From Tannerella sp. (lineage in GTDB: Bacteria > Bacteroidota > Bacteroidia > Bacteroidales > Tannerellaceae), in contig JAIRKN010000256.1 in the NCBI GenBank assembly GCA_031260095.1, positions 1-9,246 of the forward strand: a stretch of DNA of 9,246 nucleotides, in the 5' to 3' direction. The notes beneath the pieces were generated by a model. The model was not told the origin of the DNA. It searched no databases and saw only the letters and a list, made by a program, of their open reading frames with translations. Positions 1 through 6,769 of the stretch are shown here, piece after piece. Each line of letters begins with the position of its first letter. The first letter of the stretch is position 1. The position numbers and the translations under genes were made by a program.

Positions 1-1
1 A

Positions 2-21
2 AAAATAAACCGGTTTATTTT
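2..21. repeat. Perfect 20-bp palindrome overlapping the ileS -33 element
   Basis: The half-site AAAATAAACC is followed directly by its exact reverse complement, centred between bases 11 and 12. The right arm covers most of the -33 TTTG of the ileS promoter. It could be an operator for a dimeric regulator, or the AT-rich hairpin terminator of a gene lying left of the window. Its A+T-rich stem argues against a strong terminator. The symmetry is directly visible; the role is inference. Confidence 0.5.
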
Positions 22-49
22 GTACTTCTCTCGGCTTATACTATCTTTG
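19..49 (+). promoter_or_regulatory. Bacteroidetes-type promoter of ileS
   Basis: TTTG at 19-22 and TATCTTTG at 42-49 are separated by 19 bases. This matches the Bacteroidetes primary sigma-factor consensus (TTTG, 19-21 nt, TAnnTTTG). Transcription would start around 53-57, leaving a very short leader of roughly 25 nt. That leaves no room for a T-box or other large leader RNA before ileS. Confidence 0.75.
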
Positions 50-78
50 CGACAATTTTTTAACAGGGGATGAAAGTT

Positions 79-3000
79 ATGAGTAATCAATTTGCGGAGT
101 ACAATACGTTTGACTTGTCGGAAGTCAACAAAAAAGTGCTGGAGAAGTGGAAAGAGGGAGATATTTTCCGCAAGAGCCTGACGATCCGAAAAAACGCCCC
201 TTCGTTTATCTTTTACGAAGGCCCGCCGTCGGCGAATGGTATGCCCGGTATCCATCACGTGATTGCCCGTTCTATTAAAGATCTGTTTTGTCGTTACAAG
301 ACGATGAAAGGATATTTGGTTGAGCGCAAGGCCGGTTGGGATACGCACGGGTTGCCGGTTGAACTGGGCGTGGAGAAAAAATTAGGTATAACGAAAGAAG
401 ATATCGGTAAGAAAATATCCGTTGCCGATTATAATAAGGAATGTCGTAAGGACGTTATGAAGTTCACGAAAGAATGGGAAGAGTTGACGGAAAAAATGGG
501 TTATTGGGTCGACATGGAACATCCTTATATCACTTATGATAACCGTTATATCGAATCATTATGGTTTTTGCTCAAAGCCCTTTATGAAAAAGATTTGTTA
601 TATAAAGGATATAGCATACAACCTTATTCGCCTGCTGCGGGAACAGGACTGAGCACGCACGAACTGAATCAGCCCGGCTGCTACCGGGATGTGAAAGATA
701 CGACGGTTACGGCCCTTTTCAAGATTAAAAACCCGAAACCGGAAATGACCGGATGGGGAGCGCCTTACTTTATTGCCTGGACGACAACGCCCTGGACTTT
801 ACCCTCTAACACCGCATTGTGCGTTGGTCTTACCATACAATATGCCGCCGTCCGAACATATAATCCCTATAGCGGAGAGCCTGTCACCATCGTACTGGCA
901 AAAGACCGGATACCGGCTCATTTCGGTGCAAAGGCCGAAGGCTTGTCGTTGGAGGACTATAAGGCGGGGGATAAAGTAACGCCTTATAAAACAGTGGCCG
1001 AGTATCAGGGAAAAGATCTGATTGGAATGGAATACGAACAACTGATCCCCTGGTTTAATCCCGGTGAAGGAGCCTTTCGCGTTATTTCGGGAGATTACGT
1101 AACAACGGAAGACGGTACGGGTATTGTGCATATAGCGCCTACGTTCGGAGCGGACGACGCGCGGGTGGCAAAGAGTTTCGATGTGCCGCCTGTCCAGTTG
1201 ACCGACAAAGCCGGCCATCTCCGTCCCGCAGTCGATCTGAAAGGACGCTTTTACCGTCCGGAAGATTTGGATGAAGAATACGTTCGATCAAGTGTAAATG
1301 TTGACTTGTATAAGAATTTTGCCGGACGTTATGTGAAGAATGAATACGACCCGGAGTCAGACGGTAAGACTGAAACGCTTGATGTCGATTTGAGCGTCAT
1401 GCTGAAACAACAGGGGCTTGCGTTCAGGATAGAAAAGCATATCCATAACTATCCGCACTGTTGGCGTACGGATAAACCGATCCTGTATTATCCGCTGGAT
1501 AGCTGGTTTGTGAGGACTACGGCCTGTCGTGAACGGATGATAGAATTGAATAATACGATCAACTGGAAGCCGCAAAGTACCGGCACGGGGCGTTTTGGCA
1601 AATGGCTGGAGAATCTACAAGATTGGAATCTGAGCCGTAGCCGTTATTGGGGAACGCCGCTTCCGATATGGCGTACCTGCGACGGAAGGGAAGAGATCTG
1701 TATCGGTTCGGTTGACGAATTATATCATGAAATAGAAAAATCGGTCGCCGCCGGCGTGATGAAAAGTAATCCTTATAAAGAGGCCGGGTTTGTGCCGGGC
1801 GATTATTCGGAAGAAAATTATAATAAAATAGACCTCCACCGCCCCTATGTGGATGATATTGTTCTTGTAGCCGCCGGTAACGGTGAACCGATGAAGCGCG
1901 AAACAGACCTGATTGATGTTTGGTTTGATTCGGGCGCTATGCCTTATGCACAGATACATTATCCGTTCGAAAATAAGGAGGTGTTGGATGATCGTGTCGT
2001 CTTTCCGGCGGATTTTATTGCAGAAGGAGTGGATCAGACACGCGGGTGGTTTTTTACACTGCATGCGTTAGGAAGCATGATATTCGATAGCGTGGCGTTT
2101 AAAAACGTTGTTTCCAACGGTCTTGTCCTTGATAAAAACGGAAATAAAATGTCCAAACGTCTTGGGAACGGCGTTGATCCGTTTGAAACCATAGAGAGAT
2201 ACGGCTCGGATCCTTTGCGTTGGTATATGATAACGAATGCCTCCCCGTGGGATAATATAAAGTTCGATGTGGATGGTATTGAAGAGGTGCGCCGTAAGTT
2301 TTTCGGAACATTGTATAATACCTATTCATTCTTTTCATTGTATGCCAATGTGGACGGATTTACTTGCAGTGAGCCTGATGTGCCCTTGAAGGAACGGCCG
2401 GAGATAGACCGCTGGATCCTGTCGCTTCTTAATTCTCTGATCAGAGATGTGGATGAATATTATAATACATACGAACCTACACGTGCAGGACGTCTTATCT
2501 CTGATTTTGTAAACGATCACCTGAGTAACTGGTATGTACGCCTTAACCGCCGTCGTTTCTGGGGAGGCGGACTGACAACCGATAAGCTGTCGGCTTATCA
2601 GACACTGTATACCTGTCTTGAAACCATAAGCCGGTTGATGGCGCCCGTATCACCGTTCTACTCCGACCGTTTGTTTACCGATCTGGTTTCTGTTACGGGC
2701 CGTGGCAAGGCGGAGTCTGTTCATCTGGCGGATTTTCCGGTATACGATGAGTCGATGATTGATAATACGCTTGAAGACCGGATGCGGATCGCACAGTCAA
2801 TATCTTCCATGACGCTGGCATTACGACGTAAGGTGAATATAAAAGTCCGCCAGCCGCTTCAAACGATTATGGCGCCGGCACTGAATGACGAACAAAAAGC
2901 AAATATAGAAGCTGTAAAAGATCTTGTCCTGAATGAGGTAAATGTGAAGGCGTTGGATTTTGTGGAGAACACTTCGGGTATTCTGGTGAAAAAAATAAAA

Positions 3001-3516
3001 CCGGATTTCAAGAAGTTAGGGCCGCGTTATGGTAAGGTGATGAAACAATTGGCTGCATCCATACAGGATATGTCGCAGGATGATATCGTTTCGTTCGAAC
3101 AGAAGGGTAAATTTGTGTTTGCAATAGACGGCCGGGATTGCGAAATTGTTTCGGATGATGTGGAAATCATATCCGAAGATATTCCGGGATGGCTTGTGGC
3201 AAATGAAGGAAATCTTACCATTGCTCTTGATATTACTGTGACGGATGATTTGCGGAAAGAAGGTCTGGCGCGCGAACTGGTGAATCGTATACAGCATGTA
3301 CGAAAGAATAACGGCCTTGAAATAACGGATAAGATACATATACAGGTGTCTTCTTCAAACGAAACCAATGAGGCGATCCGGGATTATGCCGGTTATATTA
3401 AGAAACAGGTGTTGGCAGAATCGCTTGAGATCGTTGAAGGACAACGTGATGGCGTAGAACTTGATTTTGATGAATTTAAGTTATTTATAAAGATAAAAAA
3501 AGTCGAGATCAGATAG
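79..3516 (+). CDS. ileS: Isoleucyl-tRNA synthetase
   Basis: Class I aminoacyl-tRNA synthetase that charges tRNA-Ile with isoleucine in the cytoplasm. With the chosen start it has 1145 residues, longer than the roughly 940 of E. coli IleS and like the larger eukaryote-like type. The HIGH signature is present as G-I-H-H at 57-60 and the KMSKS loop as KMSKR at 690-694. The CP1 editing domain shows WTTTPWTLPSN at 234-244 and H-I-A-P with H351 and D360, matching the editing His and Asp of the family. The anticodon-binding and C-terminal region follows, with KVRQPL at 922. An in-frame ATG lies three codons upstream at 70. I prefer ATG 79 because AGGGG (65-69) lies 9 nt before it and, from memory, relatives begin with similar residues. 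The gene appears intact. Function is near certain; the exact start is not. Confidence 0.97.
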   Translation: MSNQFAEYNTFDLSEVNKKVLEKWKEGDIFRKSLTIRKNAPSFIFYEGPPSANGMPGIHHVIARSIKDLFCRYKTMKGYLVERKAGWDTHGLPVELGVEKKLGITKEDIGKKISVADYNKECRKDVMKFTKEWEELTEKMGYWVDMEHPYITYDNRYIESLWFLLKALYEKDLLYKGYSIQPYSPAAGTGLSTHELNQPGCYRDVKDTTVTALFKIKNPKPEMTGWGAPYFIAWTTTPWTLPSNTALCVGLTIQYAAVRTYNPYSGEPVTIVLAKDRIPAHFGAKAEGLSLEDYKAGDKVTPYKTVAEYQGKDLIGMEYEQLIPWFNPGEGAFRVISGDYVTTEDGTGIVHIAPTFGADDARVAKSFDVPPVQLTDKAGHLRPAVDLKGRFYRPEDLDEEYVRSSVNVDLYKNFAGRYVKNEYDPESDGKTETLDVDLSVMLKQQGLAFRIEKHIHNYPHCWRTDKPILYYPLDSWFVRTTACRERMIELNNTINWKPQSTGTGRFGKWLENLQDWNLSRSRYWGTPLPIWRTCDGREEICIGSVDELYHEIEKSVAAGVMKSNPYKEAGFVPGDYSEENYNKIDLHRPYVDDIVLVAAGNGEPMKRETDLIDVWFDSGAMPYAQIHYPFENKEVLDDRVVFPADFIAEGVDQTRGWFFTLHALGSMIFDSVAFKNVVSNGLVLDKNGNKMSKRLGNGVDPFETIERYGSDPLRWYMITNASPWDNIKFDVDGIEEVRRKFFGTLYNTYSFFSLYANVDGFTCSEPDVPLKERPEIDRWILSLLNSLIRDVDEYYNTYEPTRAGRLISDFVNDHLSNWYVRLNRRRFWGGGLTTDKLSAYQTLYTCLETISRLMAPVSPFYSDRLFTDLVSVTGRGKAESVHLADFPVYDESMIDNTLEDRMRIAQSISSMTLALRRKVNIKVRQPLQTIMAPALNDEQKANIEAVKDLVLNEVNVKALDFVENTSGILVKKIKPDFKKLGPRYGKVMKQLAASIQDMSQDDIVSFEQKGKFVFAIDGRDCEIVSDDVEIISEDIPGWLVANEGNLTIALDITVTDDLRKEGLARELVNRIQHVRKNNGLEITDKIHIQVSSSNETNEAIRDYAGYIKKQVLAESLEIVEGQRDGVELDFDEFKLFIKIKKVEIR

Positions 3517-3534
3517 AATGTTTGAAATATATAG

Positions 3535-3542
3535 TATATTTG
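3535..3542 (+). promoter_or_regulatory. Possible -7 element before the dksA-like gene
   Basis: TATATTTG fits TAnnTTTG and lies in the 72-nt gap between ileS and the dksA-like gene. No TTTG is found at the proper distance upstream; the nearest, at 3521-3524, is only 10 nt away. Read-through from ileS may therefore also supply this group. Confidence 0.35.
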
Positions 3543-3588
3543 AAGTGATATAATATTTTTTATTGTTTAATTATTAATGATTGAAGCT

Positions 3589-3969
3589 ATGGCAGAAAAA
3601 ACAAGATACTCGGATGAGGAATTAGAAGAATTTCGCGCTATTATTTTAGAGAAACTGGATAAAGCGAAGCGTGATTATGAGCAATTGCGCGCCGGAGTGA
3701 CGAACTCAGAAGGAAATGATGTGTCGGATACATCTCCTACCTTTAAAGTGCTTGAAGAAGGGGCGACGACATTGTCGAAAGAAGAATCGGGACGTTTGGC
3801 GCAACGCCAGATGAAGTTTATTCAGAACTTGCAGACAGCGCTTGTTCGTATAGAGAATAAAACATACGGTATATGTCGCGAAACCGGAAAAATTATCCCG
3901 AAAGAGCGTCTTCGTGCGGTACCTCATGCAACATTAAGTATTGAAGCAAAGAAAAGTGGCATTAAGTAA
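3589..3969 (+). CDS. DksA/TraR-family protein with degenerate zinc finger
   Basis: A 126-residue protein of the DksA/TraR family, whose members bind in the RNA polymerase secondary channel and change promoter output, in DksA together with ppGpp. Residues 8-90 look like the paired helices of the coiled coil. The turn carries D44-V-S-D47-T-S49, matching the D-x-x-D-x-A/S acidic tip that DksA needs. The C-terminal globule has the family pattern G-x-I-P-x-x-R-L-x-A-x-P (about 100-112), but only one cysteine, C96, where classical DksA has a four-Cys zinc site. Start ATG 3589 (MAEKTRYS) is preferred over in-frame ATG 3577, since the family usually starts here, as far as I recall. lspA begins within its 3' end, implying co-transcription. 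The family call is firm; whether it acts as a true DksA is not shown. Confidence 0.88.
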   Translation: MAEKTRYSDEELEEFRAIILEKLDKAKRDYEQLRAGVTNSEGNDVSDTSPTFKVLEEGATTLSKEESGRLAQRQMKFIQNLQTALVRIENKTYGICRETGKIIPKERLRAVPHATLSIEAKKSGIK

Positions 3970-4600
3970 AACACAAAGTAAATGTCTGTGGGGAGCCGTA
4001 TTAGCCGTTCTCCTCCTGTTGATTGCGGATCAGTCCTCTAAGGTCTGGGTAAAGACACACATGCAGCTTTACGAAAGTATTGAAATCTTTTCCTGGTTCA
4101 AAATCTATTTTACCGAAAATCCCGGTATGGCTTTCGGTATTGAGATTGTAGATACTTATATCCTTACCATATTCAGAATTATTGTTGTCAGTTTGTTGGG
4201 AGTCTTTATTTATAAGCTGATAAAACGGAATTTTAAATTTGGCTTTATTATATGTATGTCGTTTATATTGGCCGGAGCGCTTGGAAATATAATCGACTGT
4301 ACATTCTACGGGGTTTTGTTTGATACGAGTTACGGACAGATGGCCGGTTTTATGCCGGAGGGAGGCGGTTATTCGACTTTTCTGCACGGAAAAGTAGTTG
4401 ATATGCTTTATTTTCCGCTTATCAGGACTACATGGCCATCATGGATGCCTCTTTGGGCAGGACAGGAACTGATCTTTTTCAGACCTATTTTTAATATAGC
4501 AGATTCTTCTATTTGTGTAAGCGTATTTATATTACTTTTATTTTACAGACACTCTCTGTCGGCGAGTTTTGCGAAAGAAAAAGAGGTTCATGACGAATAA
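3956..4600 (+). CDS. lspA: Lipoprotein signal peptidase (signal peptidase II)
   Basis: Inner-membrane aspartyl protease that removes the signal peptide from diacylated prolipoproteins. Four membrane segments are visible, at about 11-28, 67-89, 95-113 and 183-205. Family motifs present are D25-Q-S-S-K, F-T-E-N-P-G-M-A-F-G (52-61), the catalytic N-I-I-D114 and F-N-I-A-D183. The two catalytic aspartates are 69 residues apart, against 27 in E. coli LspA (D114 and D141), because of a long loop with G-K-V-V-D-M. I believe this loop is usual in Bacteroidetes. No in-frame ATG precedes the first membrane segment. I chose GTG 3956 (214 residues, 14-nt overlap with the dksA-like gene); TTG 3941 would add five residues. 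The downstream gene, a lipoprotein, is a plausible substrate. Confidence 0.95.
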   Translation: MALSKTQSKCLWGAVLAVLLLLIADQSSKVWVKTHMQLYESIEIFSWFKIYFTENPGMAFGIEIVDTYILTIFRIIVVSLLGVFIYKLIKRNFKFGFIICMSFILAGALGNIIDCTFYGVLFDTSYGQMAGFMPEGGGYSTFLHGKVVDMLYFPLIRTTWPSWMPLWAGQELIFFRPIFNIADSSICVSVFILLLFYRHSLSASFAKEKEVHDE

Positions 4601-5411
4601 ATTACGTATATATGGCATTTTAATGTTAATCTGCGTAGCCGCTTCATGTAGTCGGGTTCCCAAACATATCATTTCCGAAAAAAAGATGAGGACAGTACTG
4701 TATGATATGCAGATTGCCGAAGCCATTGTCGAAACAAACAACGAATCGTATAAGACAAGCGACGAGCGACAAACCCTATATGATGCCGTATTTGCAAAGC
4801 ATCATATTACGCAGGCCGAATATGATTCTTCATTGATGTGGTATGGCGAACACATGGATATATATATGCGGATTTACAGGATGGTACTCAAAGATGTAAA
4901 TGAAAATATTGCGCTGATGGGAGATATTAAACCGAATCCGTTGTCAGGGGACGTCTCTGCGAAAGACTCGGTAGACGTCTGGATTTATAATCGCCATCAT
5001 ACCTTTAAACCGGAACAGGGAACTCTTCATACACTTACATTTGACGTTTCACCTCAGAAGCCTTATTCGTCCGGCAGTTCTTATGTATTTGGCTTTTCTG
5101 TCTGGGGTATTTCCCCAGATATGAAATATAAACCCGAAATCCGAATAAGCGCTGTGCAGGTGGATACGGTTATCACCGTCCATAATAAAATAACAGGAGA
5201 CGGTTATTATGAAACCATATTGAAAACCGTTGCAACGAAACAGGTAAAGCGCGTGTACGGGTATGTCATGATAAATGATACGACTTCTTCGTTCCATCGT
5301 ATCTATCTGGACGAAATAAACCTGATGAAATACAATTACGGCTCAAAAGCCCTTACGGCTCCGCAGACGGATTCCATTCCCCCTGTTTCGGATACTCAGG
5401 AAACTCTTTAA
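4590..5411 (+). CDS. DUF4296-type lipoprotein
   Basis: A 273-residue predicted lipoprotein of unknown function. The signal peptide is short: a basic start (TNKLR), a hydrophobic core, then V-A-A-S-C20, a lipobox that signal peptidase II would cleave before C20. No acidic run follows the cysteine, so the Bacteroidetes surface-export signal is not evident and a periplasm-facing location is more likely. Residues about 25-115 (KKMRTVLYDMQIAEAI, then H-I-T-Q-A-E-Y-D-S-S-L-M-W-Y) resemble DUF4296. A second part rich in beta-strand-like sequence follows, and the tail is Pro/Ser/Thr-rich. ATG 4590 lies 11 nt inside lspA, indicating translational coupling. An upstream TTG at 4569 would add seven residues before the signal peptide and is less likely. 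The family call is from memory of this neighbourhood. Confidence 0.82.
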   Translation: MTNKLRIYGILMLICVAASCSRVPKHIISEKKMRTVLYDMQIAEAIVETNNESYKTSDERQTLYDAVFAKHHITQAEYDSSLMWYGEHMDIYMRIYRMVLKDVNENIALMGDIKPNPLSGDVSAKDSVDVWIYNRHHTFKPEQGTLHTLTFDVSPQKPYSSGSSYVFGFSVWGISPDMKYKPEIRISAVQVDTVITVHNKITGDGYYETILKTVATKQVKRVYGYVMINDTTSSFHRIYLDEINLMKYNYGSKALTAPQTDSIPPVSDTQETL

Positions 5412-5471
5412 ACGTATTTCTTCATATTCGAATGGTTGAGAGATATTCCATCGCATTGCAGGAGAAAAGAT

Positions 5472-5490
5472 AAGTTCAAAGAACTTTATT
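5472..5490 (+). terminator. Weak hairpin after the lipoprotein gene
   Basis: AAGTTC (5472-5477), AAA and GAACTT (5481-5486) form a six-base-pair stem followed by TATT. The stem is short and AT-rich and there is no long T run, so it is only a possible weak terminator between the housekeeping group and the signalling cluster. Confidence 0.2.
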
Positions 5491-5524
5491 CATAAAATAA
5501 TTAAATTATATTTGGCATTCATAA
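5488..5524. repeat. Direct repeat ATTCATAA flanking the lytTR -33 element
   Basis: ATTCATAA occurs at 5488-5495 and again at 5517-5524, 29 nt apart start to start. One copy lies before and one just after the TTTG at 5511-5514. LytTR regulators bind paired direct repeats, usually about two helical turns apart, so this is a candidate autoregulatory site, but the spacing is not typical. In such AT-rich DNA chance is a real alternative. Confidence 0.25.
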
Positions 5525-5542
5525 TAAAAAACAGTATTTTTG
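5511..5542 (+). promoter_or_regulatory. Promoter of the lytTR-FHA unit
   Basis: TTTG at 5511-5514 and TATTTTTG at 5535-5542 are 20 nt apart, an excellent match to the Bacteroidetes promoter form. The expected start near 5548-5550 gives a leader of about 37 nt before ATG 5587. GCATTC at 5515-5520 directly follows the -33 element and recurs at the same place before the next unit. Confidence 0.7.
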
Positions 5543-5586
5543 CTAACTTTAAAAAAAACAGAAAGAATTAATAGTTACCATTTGTG

Positions 5587-6021
5587 ATGGATAAATATTT
5601 GGTGATAAAAACACGAGATGAACTGTTGCGTATAAATATAGAACATATTTTGTATTTTGAAGCGGATAGGAATTATACAAAATTACTTTTAGCAGTAGGC
5701 ATTCAATTTACATTTGCCGTTAATATAGGTAAGGTGGAAGAGATGTTGGCTGTCCAGATCTCAGAGTTGGATACGATCCTGATTCGTGTCGGGAAAAGTC
5801 ATATTATTAATAAAAAGCATATATTACAGATAAACCTGCCCAAGCAAAAGCTGCTGTTACTTGCAAATGAAGGAAAACCACGCGAGTTGATTATACCCAA
5901 AGATCCGTTAAGGGCTTTGAAAGATTCGTTGGAAGCCGAAGTTTTGCGGGCGGGTAAAGAGGTGGCAACGAAAGAGGTTGAAGTTAATAAAAATGAGAAT
6001 AAAAATCGGAAAAGCAAATGA
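5587..6021 (+). CDS. LytTR DNA-binding domain protein without a receiver
   Basis: A 144-residue protein that is mostly one LytTR DNA-binding domain, the beta-rich output domain of AgrA/LytR-type regulators. The domain spans roughly 3-112. I-L-Y-F-E-A-D-R-N-Y-T (21-31) is the typical signature, followed by V-G-K-S-H-I-I-N-K-K-H-I (68-79). No receiver, membrane or sensor domain precedes it, so it cannot be an ordinary response regulator. A charged, probably disordered tail (about 113-144) ends in a K/N/R-rich run. ATG 5587 is chosen over GTG 5584, which would add one residue. The last 29 nt overlap the next gene, an FHA protein, so the two are probably translated together. It may be the transcriptional output of the neighbouring kinase circuit; that link rests on position only. 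Confidence 0.87.
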   Translation: MDKYLVIKTRDELLRINIEHILYFEADRNYTKLLLAVGIQFTFAVNIGKVEEMLAVQISELDTILIRVGKSHIINKKHILQINLPKQKLLLLANEGKPRELIIPKDPLRALKDSLEAEVLRAGKEVATKEVEVNKNENKNRKSK

Positions 6022-6646
6022 TAATGATTTTGTGATTAACGATCCGCAGGTGAGTCGTTATCATGCGTTGCTGATACAGGACGAAAAGTGCGATTTATTG
6101 TTAGAAGATCTTGGATCAACGAATGGGACTTTTGTTAATAATAGTCAGATCATTAAGAAACATGTTACTTCGGAAGACAAGGTTACGTTTGGTACGGATT
6201 ATACCGTTTCAATCCGTGATATTCTGAAAAGGGATAATGATTATAGTGAAGAGTTTGCGTTTCTTAAAGGAATTTATGATGATTATATGAAGGAAAAAAT
6301 ACGTATTCAGTCTAGTAATCAGTTTAAGACACGGTTGTTCCAGTCCCTTCCTTTTGCTGTAATTGGTGTTACCGGAATCGTTCTTGGTTTTATGGGTCAT
6401 ACCAATAGAGGTTTTTTTGTATTTAGTTTTATTCTGGCAGTTTGTGCACCGACGATCGGTATTTATTTCGGAGCACGTCAGGCAGCCAAAATACCGGCCC
6501 AATTACAACACCTTGCCAATCAGTTCAAAATAGATTATGTTTGCCCTAAATGCGGTACTTTTCTGGGTGAAATTCCCTGGGAATCTTTAAGTAATAAAAA
6601 ACAATGTCCGGTATCTTCCTGCAGGGCTAAATGGATTCGTACATGA
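5993..6646 (+). CDS. Membrane FHA-domain protein with C-terminal zinc ribbon
   Basis: A 217-residue protein with three parts. The FHA domain, a phosphothreonine reader, fills about 1-78: I-G-K (5-7), N-D-F-V-I, V-S21-R-Y-H24 and G41-S-T-N-G-T-F-V-N. The usual G-R arginine is lysine here (K7), and the domain starts almost at residue 1, so the normal first strand is short or missing. Two membrane segments follow at about 118-135 and 141-160 with a very short loop, placing both ends in the cytoplasm. The tail has C184-P-K-C187 and C205-P-V-S-S-C210, a four-cysteine zinc ribbon. ATG 5993 is chosen over TTG 5978. Likely role: a membrane anchor that recruits Thr-phosphorylated partners made by the nearby kinase. 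The domains are visible; the partners are inferred. Confidence 0.87.
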   Translation: MRIKIGKANDNDFVINDPQVSRYHALLIQDEKCDLLLEDLGSTNGTFVNNSQIIKKHVTSEDKVTFGTDYTVSIRDILKRDNDYSEEFAFLKGIYDDYMKEKIRIQSSNQFKTRLFQSLPFAVIGVTGIVLGFMGHTNRGFFVFSFILAVCAPTIGIYFGARQAAKIPAQLQHLANQFKIDYVCPKCGTFLGEIPWESLSNKKQCPVSSCRAKWIRT

Positions 6647-6708
6647 AAACCTGAAATTTGTACAATAACCCAATGATTTTGTCCGATGTAATGAAAATGC
6701 GATATTAA

Positions 6709-6726
6709 AAAAGAGTGCATTCTTTT
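6709..6726 (+). terminator. Possible hairpin terminator after the FHA gene
   Basis: AAAAGAG and TTCTTTT pair (six Watson-Crick pairs and one G-T) around a TGCA loop, with an A run before and T bases in the descending arm. It lies 63 nt after the FHA gene stop and overlaps the -33 region of the next promoter. It could be a weak bidirectional terminator, or merely promoter sequence. Confidence 0.3.
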
Positions 6727-6744
6727 CGAATCGTTCTATATTTG
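6715..6744 (+). promoter_or_regulatory. Promoter of the acidic-FHA-PP2C unit
   Basis: TATATTTG at 6737-6744 matches TAnnTTTG exactly. The -33 position is poor (GTG at 6715-6717), which suggests a promoter that may need an activator. GCATTC at 6717-6722 begins exactly 20 nt before the -7 element, the same offset as GCATTC in the lytTR promoter. The expected start is near 6750, about 20 nt before the ATG. Confidence 0.55.
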
Positions 6745-6769
6745 CAACAGAATTTTAATTACAATAGGT

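Noticed and set aside
1..78. Riboswitch or T-box leader for ileS
   Set aside because: The predicted transcription start leaves only about 25 nt of leader, and no T-box motif is visible.
773..979. Plus-strand open frame of 68 codons in another frame of ileS
   Set aside because: Fully contained in ileS, with no family resemblance.
799..1218. Minus-strand open frame of 139 codons within ileS
   Set aside because: It lies wholly opposite the well-conserved editing domain of ileS and has no recognisable domain or promoter; a shadow frame. The other minus-strand frames within ileS (1357-1575, 1720-2064, 2099-2338, 2335-2520, 3016-3368) are rejected for the same reason.
5432..5473. 13-codon ORF (ATG to TAA) in the gap after the lipoprotein gene
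   Set aside because: Too short, no promoter in front of it and no recognised peptide. It could be a remnant of a lost gene, but nothing supports that.
5412..5586. Small RNA or attachment site in the gap before the LytTR gene
   Set aside because: Only a weak hairpin, a short direct repeat and the promoter are visible; no tRNA-like or integration-like structure.
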